The notes beneath the pieces were generated by a model. That model made no database searches and was not told the origin of the DNA. It saw nothing but the letters and a program-made list of their open reading frames with translations. Shown here piece after piece: positions 52,177-61,390 of a stretch of DNA of 64,000 nucleotides; the first letter of the stretch is position 1, and each line of letters begins with the position of its first letter. The position numbers and the translations under genes were made by a program. The DNA comes from Paenibacillus borealis (GTDB taxonomy: Bacteria; Bacillota; Bacilli; Paenibacillales; Paenibacillaceae): the NCBI RefSeq assembly GCF_000758665.1, contig NZ_CP009285.1:4278001-4342000 (forward strand), given 5' to 3'.

Positions 52177-52230
52177 TTCATACTCCGTTCATATTGCTGT
52201 CATGAAGCGGACATGTTGCTTGACTATACT
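52177..52230 (+). promoter_or_regulatory. OmpR-type direct repeats before a -10 element
   Basis: TTCATA at 52177 and 52188 (11 bp apart) and a weaker TCATGA about 12 bp further on, followed by TATACT at 52225-52230 with no good -35. Direct hexamers on one face of the helix replacing a -35 are usual for OmpR/PhoB response regulators. The gene it would have served is now broken. Confidence 0.5.
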
Positions 52231-52319
52231 TCAGGTATGTCGTCAAGGCGGCTTTACAGATACAAGGTCAGGAGAAGATGAACGTGGCAGAAACAGTGGC
52301 AACACCATAAAGGGGGATC

Positions 52320-52796
52320 AAGAGCCGTAAGAAAGGGAAGTTATGGCTAAAAATAATTGGAGGTATCAAGGCACCGCTTCGCCTGTGCTTGATTTCAAGC
52401 TGCTCATTGATGAATTAACCCCGGATTACAATGTGGTGGCGGTCGAGCCTCTCGTCTATGGCTTGAGTGATGAGACGGATAAAGAAAGAACCACCGAGAA
52501 TATCATCAACGAAGTTCACGAGGCTGTGCAGCAGCTGGGGATTGACCGTTATATTCTGATGGGACACTCCATCACGGGGCTATACGGGGTGTCTTATGTG
52601 AAAGCCTATCCGTATGAAGTTCTTGCGTTTTAACGAGCATAATAAGCAGTGGATTCCGCTGCATGAGGAGCAAGCCAAACAATCTGCACAGGGCAAAATG
52701 ATTCCGATGGAAGGCTCCCATTACCTGCATCATACCATGTACAAAGAAATCGCCGGAGAATTCAAAGAATATATGAAGCAAATCCAATTGAAGTAA
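52320..52796 (+). pseudogene. Decayed alpha/beta hydrolase gene
   Basis: Pieces of one hydrolase appear in three frames. A membrane-anchor-like N-terminus (RKKGKLWLKIIGGI) can be read near 52325-52370. Residues from 52370 give LLIDELTPDYNVVAVEPLVYGLSDE and a nucleophile elbow MGHSITGLYG. At about 52615 the frame jumps to EVLAF / KFLRFNEHNKQWIPLHEEQAKQ and the C-terminus GSHYLHHTMYKEIAGEF, with a catalytic His. The middle of the domain, about 100 residues, is missing. Not expected to be active. Confidence 0.75.
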
Positions 52797-52821
52797 CTCC
52801 AATAGCAGATTAATAATTAGA

Positions 52822-52855
52822 CTGCGGCGCCGGGCTGGGTGCCGTGGTTTTTTTG
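52822..52855 (+). terminator. Rho-independent terminator
   Basis: CGGCGCC pairs with GGTGCCG around GGGCTG, followed by TGGTTTTTTT. Confidence 0.85.
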
Positions 52856-52929
52856 CTTGGGGTTCTACCAATTATTGGCGTCTAAATTTTGAACTATAAA
52901 TTATAAAACTAGACGAAATGGATGAGATG

Positions 52930-53555
52930 CACCTATAAACGAACAGAATGGCACCGTAACCATTCAAAAGGAATCGGCAGCGTAGAGCTGACGATTGGCC
53001 AAAAAAATGCTCTGATCGATGGGGCCTCCCATCCGCTGTCCGCAGCTCCCAGGAACCCTAACGGAACCACGCTCGTGCCGCTAAGATTCATTAACGAAGC
53101 CATGGGCGTAGGGGAGAAGCCTGTCCATCCGGGGAGCGGGAAAAAGACCATTGTGATTGATGCAGGACATGGCGGCTCCGATCCAGGCGCTAACGGCCGG
53201 CACCGCGAAGACGCTGGAGAAGGACTTCAATCTTAGCCTGGCTTTGAAGGTGGAGCGTTTGCTGCTGCAGGAGCCGGCTTTCCACATTGTGATGACACGC
53301 CGCGATGATACCTACCATGCCAATAGCAGACGCGCGGATATGGCCAACGAACTTCAAGCGGATGCCTTCGTGTCTATTCATGCCAACTCCGTCAAAGACA
53401 AACCTAATGTGCGGGAACCGAAACGTATTATTACAGCGAAGACAGTAAAACTCTGGCCGATGTGATGCATAAGCATCTGCAGGGGGCAACCGGCTTTACA
53501 GACCGGAAGGTCAAGTCTAAAAAATTAATCGTAAGGAATATTTCGGGATCTCCTG
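52930..53555 (+). pseudogene. Frameshifted N-acetylmuramoyl-L-alanine amidase gene
   Basis: The fragments read in order: INEQNGTVTIQKES, then (frame change near 52980) SVELTIGQKNALIDG...RNPNGTTLVPLRFINEAMG, a copper-amine-oxidase-like stalk domain, then KKTIVIDAGHGGSDPGA (zinc His of Amidase_3). Near 53205 the frame shifts to TAKTLEKDFNLSLALKVERLL, VMTRRDDTYHANSRRADMAN, FVSIHAN. Near 53415 it shifts again to ETYYYSEDSKTLADVMHKHLQ and SKKLIVRNISGS, where it stops at the hairpin. At least three frameshifts and a missing C-terminus. Confidence 0.82.
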
Positions 53556-53564
53556 ATCCCGAAA
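53541..53564. other. Perfect inverted repeat at the end of the amidase remnant
   Basis: TTTCGGGATC-TCCT-GATCCCGAAA is a perfect 10-bp stem. There is no T tract, so it is not a typical terminator on the + strand. It coincides with the point where amidase homology stops. Confidence 0.6.
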
Positions 53565-53624
53565 TCCGAACTTTAACCACTACTCCCATAGAAAATTTAG
53601 TACTCCTATTTCTTTCCGAAACTC

Positions 53625-53653
53625 TTTATTGATCTACGTCCGGTCCGTATAAT
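53625..53653 (+). promoter_or_regulatory. Sigma-A promoter for the MFS gene
   Basis: TTTATT (53625-53630) and TATAAT (53648-53653) with a 17-bp spacer, about 77 bases before the start codon. Confidence 0.65.
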
Positions 53654-53729
53654 TAGGAAGGGAAAGGAGAACCATGCCTGGAATGAACACGAGTGTATTT
53701 TATGGATCAATAGGGGGTTAATTAGATTG

Positions 53730-54977
53730 ATGAGGCATGTCACAAGCGCAAAACCGCCAAGCCTGCTCCGTAACCGGTTCCTGCAGACGATTCTTTTATC
53801 AAGCGTGCTGCTGCAGATCGGCATCTGGGTGCGCAATTTTGCGATTCTCCTCTATGTGGCGGACAGGACCAGCAATGATCCCTACGCCATTTCCCTGATC
53901 AGCGTAGCTGAATTCGCGCCTATCTTTGTTTTTTCATTCATCGGAGGTACCTTTGCCGACCGGTGGCGGCCGAAGCGGACCATGATCTGGTGTGATTCAC
54001 TGTCCGCAGTATCGGTGTTCGCAGTTCTTATGAGCATTCACTTCGGTTCTTGGGAATCCGTGTACCTGGTTGCCTTCATCTCGGCCATTCTTTCCCAGTT
54101 CTCACAGCCTTCCAGCATGCGTTTATTTAAGTACCATGTGCCTGAAGAACAGCTGCAGCAAGGCATGGCGCTCTTTCAATCGCTGATGGCCATCTTCATG
54201 GTGCTCGGGCCGATGCTGGGCACTTTCGTGTACAGCACCTTTGGGCTTGAGACCTCAATCGCTGTAATGGGCGTGGTGTTTCTGCTGTCTGCACTCGTCC
54301 TTGTACGTCTGCCCGAGGATCATATGGAAGCTCAGACAGTCACAGCCAAAGGGCAATTCCGTAAAGACTTCATCGAAGGCTTTCGTTATGTCTGGCAGAG
54401 CCAGGTGCTGCGTATGCTCGGACTCGCATTTATATTGGCGGGACTATCGGTTGGCGTAGCCCAAGCGCTGAATCTGTTCATCGTCACAGAGCGGCTGGGC
54501 CGAAGTGAGGAATTCCTGCAGTACATGCTGATGGTGAATGGAGCCGCCATGCTGATCGGGGGAGGTATAGTAGCCGTCTTTGCCAAAAAGGTTCCGCCCC
54601 AGCTTCTCCTGGCCATAGGCATGCTGACAGGCGCCGTCTGTACCACGATTGTCGGGTTTTCGACAAGTGTTCCACTCACGCTGACCATCCAGTTTCTGAA
54701 TGGCCTTGTTTTCCCTTGCATCCATATCGGGATCAGTACAATGATTCTGAAATGGTCACATACCTCCATTGTCGGCCGGGTCAACGGGGTGCTGAATCCG
54801 ATGTTTGTCGGGATGATGGTCGTGTCCATGTCCCTGGCAGGTGCACTTAAGAATTCCTTTTCACTCAGTACGATCTTTAGCGGAGCAGGATTATTATTTC
54901 TCCTCGGCGCACTAATGATGTTGCCGATCATGAATCAGAAAGCGCCGGATCATGCTCCTGCTGCCCAAGAAGCATAA
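53730..54977 (+). CDS. MFS transporter, macrolide-efflux (Mef-like) type
   Basis: 415 residues from the ATG at 53730, directly after an in-frame TTG, with AGGGGGTT upstream. Twelve predicted helices. Residues 65-95 read EFAPIFVFSFIGGTFADRWRPKRTMIWCD, containing the MFS loop 2-3 motif; FSQPSSMRLFKYHVPEEQLQQGMALFQS is typical of the MefA/TetV-like group. It exports small molecules with proton antiport. Single-gene unit with its own promoter and terminator. Specific drug unknown. Confidence 0.88.
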   Translation: MRHVTSAKPPSLLRNRFLQTILLSSVLLQIGIWVRNFAILLYVADRTSNDPYAISLISVAEFAPIFVFSFIGGTFADRWRPKRTMIWCDSLSAVSVFAVLMSIHFGSWESVYLVAFISAILSQFSQPSSMRLFKYHVPEEQLQQGMALFQSLMAIFMVLGPMLGTFVYSTFGLETSIAVMGVVFLLSALVLVRLPEDHMEAQTVTAKGQFRKDFIEGFRYVWQSQVLRMLGLAFILAGLSVGVAQALNLFIVTERLGRSEEFLQYMLMVNGAAMLIGGGIVAVFAKKVPPQLLLAIGMLTGAVCTTIVGFSTSVPLTLTIQFLNGLVFPCIHIGISTMILKWSHTSIVGRVNGVLNPMFVGMMVVSMSLAGALKNSFSLSTIFSGAGLLFLLGALMMLPIMNQKAPDHAPAAQEA

Positions 54978-55009
54978 GGCTACAGGCCGCATACCGGCTA
55001 TAGGAACGG

Positions 55010-55037
55010 GGTGCTCTTTGTACAAAGAGCGCCTTTT
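55010..55037 (+). terminator. Rho-independent terminator
   Basis: GGTGCTCTTT-GTAC-AAAGAGCGCC followed by TTTT. Confidence 0.9.
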
Positions 55038-55122
55038 AAATTTTTCTTGTATTTGCATGAATTTGCAACTTTATCCCAGTCCAGTCGTCCAATAAGGTAG
55101 CAAAGACAGGAGGGGAAAGCTT

Positions 55123-56820
55123 GTGAGAAAGAACAATCTTCTGGTCCTGGTGACTCTTATTTCGGGAATCCTGGCTGGATGTACAGATGGAAGCAATCAG
55201 AGCGAGGCTCCGGCTCCGGCCGGGCTGAACTCTGTCAACTCTGTTGATTCTGTTGATTCCATATCCAGCCGGGACGAAGGGGTAGAATCATCCGCCATAA
55301 CCGACCGCAGCCTGGAGAATATCCGGCAGATCACACTCACTTGGTCACTCAACCAAGACGCAGTGAATCCTGAAGCTCCGCTTGAATACACAGATCCTGA
55401 AACCATAGACCTGTTTGTCCGGGCCGTGCATAGCGCAGTGCGAATACCGGGAATTTTAAATATAACTGCTCCTGACTATGATATGGTGTTGGCTTCGGAA
55501 CAGGAACAATATGCTCTCCGGCTATGGATTAACGAGAGCAGCGAGCAGGCGATGATTATGGACAAGAGTGATACACATACCGGCTATGCGCTTACCCAGG
55601 AATCCACTGCCGAGCTGATGATGTTGATGTTTGCTGAATCCAGCTTTGAAGAGCTTGCATTTAGTGCTAAGCGGAACTCTGCCGGAGATCTTGTGGCTGT
55701 ACCTAAAGGTCTGCCGGAAAACAACTATTCCCTTAGCGGCGGCCCTGCGGCTGAATTGCAGGGAGTTATGTATCATACGATTCATCTCTTTTATGGCGAT
55801 CACAACGCAATCAACGCCTTGGTCGCCCATGATCCAACTACGGATGAGGTGCATGTAGGATGGAGCGACGAGCTGCACTCCTCGGATAATGGGTGGAACA
55901 ATGCTTTTATGAGCAGTTATAATCTGCTGATTCCTTGGGATGAAGAGCATTTGTTATTCCTGGAATCGGAGCTGACCGAGGAAGCCGGACAATATCACTT
56001 GTCTGCATATAATGTAGTTACGGGGGCCGTTGAACGGCTCCGGGAAGACTTTTGGCCGCTTACGCAAGAATACGATTACATCTATATGCACCAGTGGAAC
56101 GCCGATAAGCAGCAGTTGTTCCTGCAGAGCTACCTCGGGAATGTATGGATCTTTGATCTGAAGACAGGAGACGATGAACTCCACCTTCTGAAATATCCGG
56201 TAATCCCTCATTCCACGACCGGAGCGCCATCCCTGTTCCTTTCCCCAACGCTGGAGAGGTTCGTGCATGATGATGAGAGCGGCCAATTGACTTTCTTCAA
56301 TAATAAAGGCGTACAGCTTCGAACAATAGCGCTGCCAGCAGATCAATATGTGCCGTCTGAGAAAATAAAGTGGAATCCGGCGGGAACCATTGCCTGGATG
56401 GATCAGGCCCCGATGGATCAGAACCGGATTCTTGGAATAGATATTGATTATTTGAAGATTGCTCCTCAGGAGATCCGTTTTTTTGACCCGGACGGACTTC
56501 CTATTGCATCCGTTCAGGCCCAAGACGGAACAGAAGGGGCGGCAGTGGAGGTTGCAGGCTGGATGGATGCCAACATTGCTGTGATGAAATCATATACTCT
56601 GAAGCCCGGGTCCAGAAGCGATGCAGCACCGGAGCTGAAGGATGCTTCTTATTTCCTCTATGATGTGAAGAACAAGAAGCAGGGAAGTCGTTCTAAGTCC
56701 ATGCCTCCTGATGCAGCCGTTACTGCAGACCGCCAAGGGCACGTTGCCGGGAACACGGAGAACATTATTGTAAGTCATTCGGAGATAACCTATAAGGCGA
56801 TTGAAGCGACGAAACGATAA
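55123..56820 (+). CDS. Large lipoprotein, probable beta-propeller, function unknown
   Basis: 565 residues, GTG start behind AGGAGGGG. Signal LLVLVTLISGILAGC with lipobox LAGC (Cys20). A short low-complexity linker follows (NSVNSVDSVDSISS). The rest alternates WN/W-containing and D-rich turns (LLIPWDEEHLLFLESELTE, HQWNADKQQLFLQSYLGNVWIFDLKTGD, IKWNPAGTIAWMDQ), as in WD40/TolB-like propellers. Anchored outside the membrane. I cannot assign a function. Monocistronic as far as visible. Confidence 0.78.
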   Translation: MRKNNLLVLVTLISGILAGCTDGSNQSEAPAPAGLNSVNSVDSVDSISSRDEGVESSAITDRSLENIRQITLTWSLNQDAVNPEAPLEYTDPETIDLFVRAVHSAVRIPGILNITAPDYDMVLASEQEQYALRLWINESSEQAMIMDKSDTHTGYALTQESTAELMMLMFAESSFEELAFSAKRNSAGDLVAVPKGLPENNYSLSGGPAAELQGVMYHTIHLFYGDHNAINALVAHDPTTDEVHVGWSDELHSSDNGWNNAFMSSYNLLIPWDEEHLLFLESELTEEAGQYHLSAYNVVTGAVERLREDFWPLTQEYDYIYMHQWNADKQQLFLQSYLGNVWIFDLKTGDDELHLLKYPVIPHSTTGAPSLFLSPTLERFVHDDESGQLTFFNNKGVQLRTIALPADQYVPSEKIKWNPAGTIAWMDQAPMDQNRILGIDIDYLKIAPQEIRFFDPDGLPIASVQAQDGTEGAAVEVAGWMDANIAVMKSYTLKPGSRSDAAPELKDASYFLYDVKNKKQGSRSKSMPPDAAVTADRQGHVAGNTENIIVSHSEITYKAIEATKR

Positions 56821-56957
56821 AACAATATCACCTGCAGGGCACATCTCCAAGCATCTGACCGCCAGCCTGCTGCCATTGACACCGCCGGTTTTATGTTCCC
56901 GTAACGCGTGGCGGAAACCGTGTGTCCGGTATGCTATTTTAGATACAAACTCCAGAC

Positions 56958-59231
56958 TTAACTGTGATCTTCCCCCACATACCGCTTGCGGTATTCACCC
57001 GGCGTCAAGCCGGAGCTGCGCTTGAACATGCGGATGAAGGAATTCACATTCTGATAGCCGACCTGCAGCGCGATATCCTGAATCCGCTGGTCGATATTCA
57101 TCAGCAGCTCCTTGGCCCGCTCGATCCGCAACGTATTCAGATATTCGCTGAAGTTGATGCCGGTCTTCTCCTTGAAGATGCTCGACAAATAACCGGAGGT
57201 CAGATTCAGCTTGTCCGCTACAATGTTCAGATTGATGTCTTCCCCGTAATGCTTGTCCAGATACTCCAGCACGAAGCTGATAACCGGATCCCGTGTCTCC
57301 GAGCCGCTGCGGATGGCCGCAAGCACAGGTGTGAGGAGCCCCGTCAGCCATTCCCGGTATTGACCGGTGGAATAGAAGGCGGCGAATGGCTCACCGGACA
57401 GCGCAGAGAGCAGTCCCACTTCAAGCTCCGGCAGATTCTGCTTCATGACCGTTTTGCCTGCCTGCTCTGCAACCCCGCGGGCAAACGTCCGGAAATCCTC
57501 CGCGGTGGCATCCTTGTTCCGGAGCTGCTCCAGCTGGCGGTCCACCCAGCCAAGGACCGCTTCCTCGCTGCCGGATTGCAGCAGGTTATGCAGCTCTTCC
57601 CCGTAGGTTACCTTCATATGAAACGCTTTGGCCGACGAGGCCCGCGGCTCCACGATAATCTGGGTTTCTCCATTTAGTCTGCGTTCCGTAAGCAGTACCG
57701 ACAGGTTATGGTAAGCATCGGTAAACGGGGTTTCCCCGGAGTATACCGGACTGACCGCAATGGTGAGGTAGAGGGAATGCTCCTCGGCCAGCAGCTCCTG
57801 CAGCGTACCCAGCACCTGAAGAATTCCGCTCTGCGGACCGGGATTGAAGAGCAGCAGCAAGAGCAGATCCTGCTCCGGCTGAAGCACGACGCTCTCGCTC
57901 TCTGCCCTGCCCCCGGCGAACAGGCGCTGAATCAGCTGCCACAAGGCCAGCGTGTGCTGCTCAGGCTCCTCCGGCAAGCCGGTGAAGCTGAGCTTGAACA
58001 GGATGGACGCGTAAGGCTGCTCGGAATGCAGGGCATCCTCCAGATCGCCGAGCTTAGCGTTCAGCGGAATATTCTTCACTTTATGGGTATATGCATACTG
58101 GCGGACCAGCGAATTCTTGTGGTTCAGATCGTTCTGGATGAACCGGTTGTTCTCCAGAATGGAGCTCAGGCGGTCGCCGATGATGGCGAATTCCTTGACA
58201 CTGCTCAGCTTGCCGGGGCCGCTGCCGGTTGTGCGGTCAAGCGCGGCGATCAGGCGCTGGAGCGGCTGGTTCAGCCTGAAGCTGAACAAGAAGGAGAACA
58301 GCAGGCTGACCAGCACTGCGGCAGTGAGCAGTACGGCCAGCAGCAGCCGCATGCCGCGCAGCCCGGTTGCAATGGCAGCAACTTCGGTCACCCTGACATA
58401 GGTGAAGCCGGTCTGCGCCCCTTTTTCATAGAAATAATACTGATCCCCGATCCGCTCATGAGAGCTTGTACTCACAGGATACTCCAGAGCCGGCAATGCC
58501 TTCTCCGCTGTGGAGAAGAGCAGACGGCCCTGCGCATCCATTATATAGAAGGGATTCTTGCCGGCATCCCCGTAAGCCTTCTCCAGCCGCTGCGGATTCA
58601 GCATCACCAGACCGTATACCTCTTCGTAAGGAATGGCTTTGATCAGCACCGGCATCAGCTGTCCGAGCGGACGCGTGGAGTTCATCGTAGTCTCTGTAAA
58701 GGAGGCGGCAGGCATCACCTTCAGATATTGGTTGTCCATGGTCTGGCTGCGCCAGAAGTCTGCCGTATACTCCTGGCTGTAATAATATTTGCCGAACATG
58801 TCGCTGGTGCTGCTAAGCCCTTCTTTTTCCAGTACATAATCCTCCGCCTTGAAGTACAGAATGAAATTCTCAATATGCAGAAAAGGATTACCATACAGCG
58901 TCATCAGATCCGACTTGACCTCGCTGAGAATATCGTAACGCCGGTTCTCCTTCAGATGGCTGAGAATGCCCAGATTGGCTGTCCACGTATCCGACTGGGT
59001 AAGTGCCAGAATCATATTCTGGGTCAGCCGGAAGTGATTCTCGTATCCCTCCACCGTCTGGTTCAGCGCCTGCTCATTCTGCCGGACCACCTCCTGGTAG
59101 ACCTTGCCGCTTAAATATAGATGTGAGAACAGATTAAATGAAGCCAGAAGCAGGATGATGCTCAGGAAGCTGAGCATGAGCCTGACGAACAGGCCGTTGC
59201 GTGCAAATTGGCTCGTGAGCGGTCTCTTCAT
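56958..59231 (-). CDS. Membrane-bound AraC-family regulator with extracellular sensor (YesN-like)
   Basis: 757 residues, ATG with GAAGGGGGAA upstream. Membrane helices at about 15-38 and 298-322 enclose an extracytoplasmic domain of the Cache type. The region to about 645 is a cytoplasmic linker. The C-terminus is an AraC double HTH (LDKHYGEDINLNIVADKLNLTSGYLSSIFKEKTGINFSEYL and IQDIALQVGYQNVNSFIRMFKRSSGLTPGEYRKRY). Such one-component regulators sense an external sugar and activate the adjacent LplB/LplC importer genes, which here are divergent at 59496. Confidence 0.92.
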   Translation of the reverse strand: MKRPLTSQFARNGLFVRLMLSFLSIILLLASFNLFSHLYLSGKVYQEVVRQNEQALNQTVEGYENHFRLTQNMILALTQSDTWTANLGILSHLKENRRYDILSEVKSDLMTLYGNPFLHIENFILYFKAEDYVLEKEGLSSTSDMFGKYYYSQEYTADFWRSQTMDNQYLKVMPAASFTETTMNSTRPLGQLMPVLIKAIPYEEVYGLVMLNPQRLEKAYGDAGKNPFYIMDAQGRLLFSTAEKALPALEYPVSTSSHERIGDQYYFYEKGAQTGFTYVRVTEVAAIATGLRGMRLLLAVLLTAAVLVSLLFSFLFSFRLNQPLQRLIAALDRTTGSGPGKLSSVKEFAIIGDRLSSILENNRFIQNDLNHKNSLVRQYAYTHKVKNIPLNAKLGDLEDALHSEQPYASILFKLSFTGLPEEPEQHTLALWQLIQRLFAGGRAESESVVLQPEQDLLLLLLFNPGPQSGILQVLGTLQELLAEEHSLYLTIAVSPVYSGETPFTDAYHNLSVLLTERRLNGETQIIVEPRASSAKAFHMKVTYGEELHNLLQSGSEEAVLGWVDRQLEQLRNKDATAEDFRTFARGVAEQAGKTVMKQNLPELEVGLLSALSGEPFAAFYSTGQYREWLTGLLTPVLAAIRSGSETRDPVISFVLEYLDKHYGEDINLNIVADKLNLTSGYLSSIFKEKTGINFSEYLNTLRIERAKELLMNIDQRIQDIALQVGYQNVNSFIRMFKRSSGLTPGEYRKRYVGEDHS

Positions 59232-59495
59232 ATGTATTCCCCCTTCAGGTAGCAGCCGCTTGTCTATCTTTTTATCCTATCATAGCGGCATAAAGCTGAC
59301 ACGCACAATATGCACTTTTACCGATTTATACGCAGGTACCGGGAAATATGAAGATTGGGCGAAAAGTTATATAACATGCTGATAGCGCTTCCCAAAGACT
59401 TGCCGCTATAATTCGGAGACAAACCCCGGAAGCAGAGGGGAAGTTAGCTGACATTCAAGTGAGCTGCTATCATTAAGAACAAGAGGGGAATGCCT

Positions 59496-60464
59496 ATGGC
59501 TCAAACGAGCGCAGTACAGGACAACATGCGAAAGGAAGTGAAGGCTCCCTACCGGCGGCAAGGGCGGCTTGTGCGGACCTGGAACCATAACAAAGCGCTG
59601 TGGCTGCTGTTCCTGCCGTGCCTGCTGTACTATCTTATTTTCCGGTATGCGCCGATGTTCGGCCTCGTCATTACGTTTAAGGATTACAATCTGTTCAAAG
59701 GAATCTGGGCAAGCGATTGGGTAGGGCTCAAGTATTACCGGATGTTTTTTGAGAACCCTGACTTCTGGCCGCTGATGAAGAATACCTTTCTTCTGGGGCT
59801 CTACAAGCTTGTGTTCGGGTTCCCGGCTCCGATCATCCTGGCTATACTGCTGAACGAAGTGCGCAAGGCCGCTTTCAAAAAATTCGTGCAGACGGTCAGC
59901 TATCTGCCGCATTTCATCTCCAATGTCATTGTGGCGAGCATGGTCATTATGTTCCTGTCACCGACCGGAGGCCTGATTAATAATCTGCTGGGCACATTCG
60001 GGATTGGACCGATTAACTTCATGAATGAGCCGGGGATGTTCCGGGGGATCTATGTCCTGTCGGAGATCTGGCAGCACATCGGCTGGGAGACGATCATCTA
60101 TCTGGCAGCTTTGACGGCGATTGACCCGCAGCTCTATGAAGCGGCAGACATGGACGGAGCCAGCCGGATGCGCAAAATATGGCATGTCACGCTGCCCGGC
60201 ATCTCACCGGCCATCGTCATCACCCTGATTCTGAATATCGGCAAGGTGCTGGAGATCGGCTTCGAGAAGGTCTTCCTTATGCAGAACCCGGCGATCTACG
60301 ATACGGCCGACATCATCAGTACGTATGTCTACAGAGTCGGGATGGAGCAGGGGAATTTCAGCTACGGTGCCTCCATTGACCTGTTCATGGGCATCATCAG
60401 CCTGATCTTCATCTATAGCGCCAATTACATCAGCCGCCGTGTCAGTGAGACAAGTCTATGGTAG
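59496..60464 (+). CDS. LplB-type sugar ABC permease
   Basis: 322 residues from the ATG at 59496, 8 bases after AGAGGGG; an ATG two codons earlier is too close. Six helices with the LPCLLYYLIFRYAPMFGLVITFKDYNLFKGI opening of LplB. The EAA loop is YEAADMDGASRMRKIWHVTLPG. The upstream region has TATAAT at 59407-59412 with no matching -35, which fits an activator-dependent promoter controlled by the divergent AraC protein. Confidence 0.93.
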   Translation: MAQTSAVQDNMRKEVKAPYRRQGRLVRTWNHNKALWLLFLPCLLYYLIFRYAPMFGLVITFKDYNLFKGIWASDWVGLKYYRMFFENPDFWPLMKNTFLLGLYKLVFGFPAPIILAILLNEVRKAAFKKFVQTVSYLPHFISNVIVASMVIMFLSPTGGLINNLLGTFGIGPINFMNEPGMFRGIYVLSEIWQHIGWETIIYLAALTAIDPQLYEAADMDGASRMRKIWHVTLPGISPAIVITLILNIGKVLEIGFEKVFLMQNPAIYDTADIISTYVYRVGMEQGNFSYGASIDLFMGIISLIFIYSANYISRRVSETSLW

Positions 60465-60479
60465 AAAAGAGGTGTGGTG

Positions 60480-61349
60480 ATGAGATCACCGAAGATTTCC
60501 TTGTTTAACGTAGTCAGTACGATCTTTCTGCTGGTGGTTGTGGTGATTACGCTCTATCCGTTCCTGCACATGCTTGCGGTATCCCTGAGCAGTGATGTCA
60601 ATGTCATTAAGAATAACATTTCGTTCTGGCCGAAGGGCTTCAATGTGAATATGTACGAGCTTGTGCTTGGAGACCCGAAGATCTGGACGGCCTATAAAAA
60701 TACGATTATATACACTGTACTCGGCACCCTGATCTCGCTGGTGGTTACCTCTACAGGAGCGTATGCGCTCTCCCGACGGGATATGGCGCTGCGTAAGAGC
60801 TTCACCATGCTGATCGTCATTACGATGTTCTTCAGTGGAGGGATGATCCCGACCTTCCTCGTCGTCCGGTCCCTGGACATGGTGGATACCGTATGGGGCA
60901 TGGTACTGCCGGGCGCGGTCAGTACCTGGAATCTGATTCTGATGCGGACCTTCTTCTCCGGTATTCCCAAGGAGCTGGAGGAATCCGGCCGCATCGACGG
61001 ATTGAATGATATCGGCATATTTATGCGCATCATTGTTCCGCTGTCGAAGGCTTCCTTCGCCACCATTGCCTTGTTTTACGCAGTGGGCATGTGGAATAAC
61101 TTCATCTACCCGCTGCTGTATCTGCGCACACCCGATCTGTTCCCGCTGCAGGTTCTGCTCCGCAATCTGGTGCTGGCGGGGAGCGCAAGCTCCGGGGATG
61201 TGACCGGAATCGGGGGAGATAATCAGGTCGTTGAAGAATCACTCAAATATGCAACGATTATGGTATCGACCCTTCCGATTCTCACTGTGTATCCGTTTGT
61301 TCAGAAGTATTTTGTGAAGGGCGCCATGATCGGTGCAGTGAAAGGCTGA
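60480..61349 (+). CDS. LplC/YtcP-type sugar ABC permease
   Basis: 289 residues from the ATG at 60480 (two GTG codons directly before it also lie in frame), AGAGGTG upstream. Six helices; LFNVVSTIFLLVVVVITLYPFLHMLAVSLSSD opening, EAA loop LEESGRIDGLNDIGIFMRIIVPLSK, and the C-terminal FVKGAMIGAVKG of this class. Partner of the LplB-type permease. Confidence 0.93.
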   Translation: MRSPKISLFNVVSTIFLLVVVVITLYPFLHMLAVSLSSDVNVIKNNISFWPKGFNVNMYELVLGDPKIWTAYKNTIIYTVLGTLISLVVTSTGAYALSRRDMALRKSFTMLIVITMFFSGGMIPTFLVVRSLDMVDTVWGMVLPGAVSTWNLILMRTFFSGIPKELEESGRIDGLNDIGIFMRIIVPLSKASFATIALFYAVGMWNNFIYPLLYLRTPDLFPLQVLLRNLVLAGSASSGDVTGIGGDNQVVEESLKYATIMVSTLPILTVYPFVQKYFVKGAMIGAVKG

Positions 61350-61390
61350 TCAGGCTTACACCATAACTACTATTAAGGGAGAGATGATGA

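Noticed and set aside
53541..53564. Perfect palindrome as a rho-independent terminator
   Set aside because: No T tract follows on either strand close to the stem; kept only as an inverted repeat.
57708..59114. 468-codon open frame on the + strand
   Set aside because: It lies antisense inside the AraC regulator at 56958-59231, has Gln/Leu-rich composition typical of reverse-strand reading and no domain or ribosome binding site.
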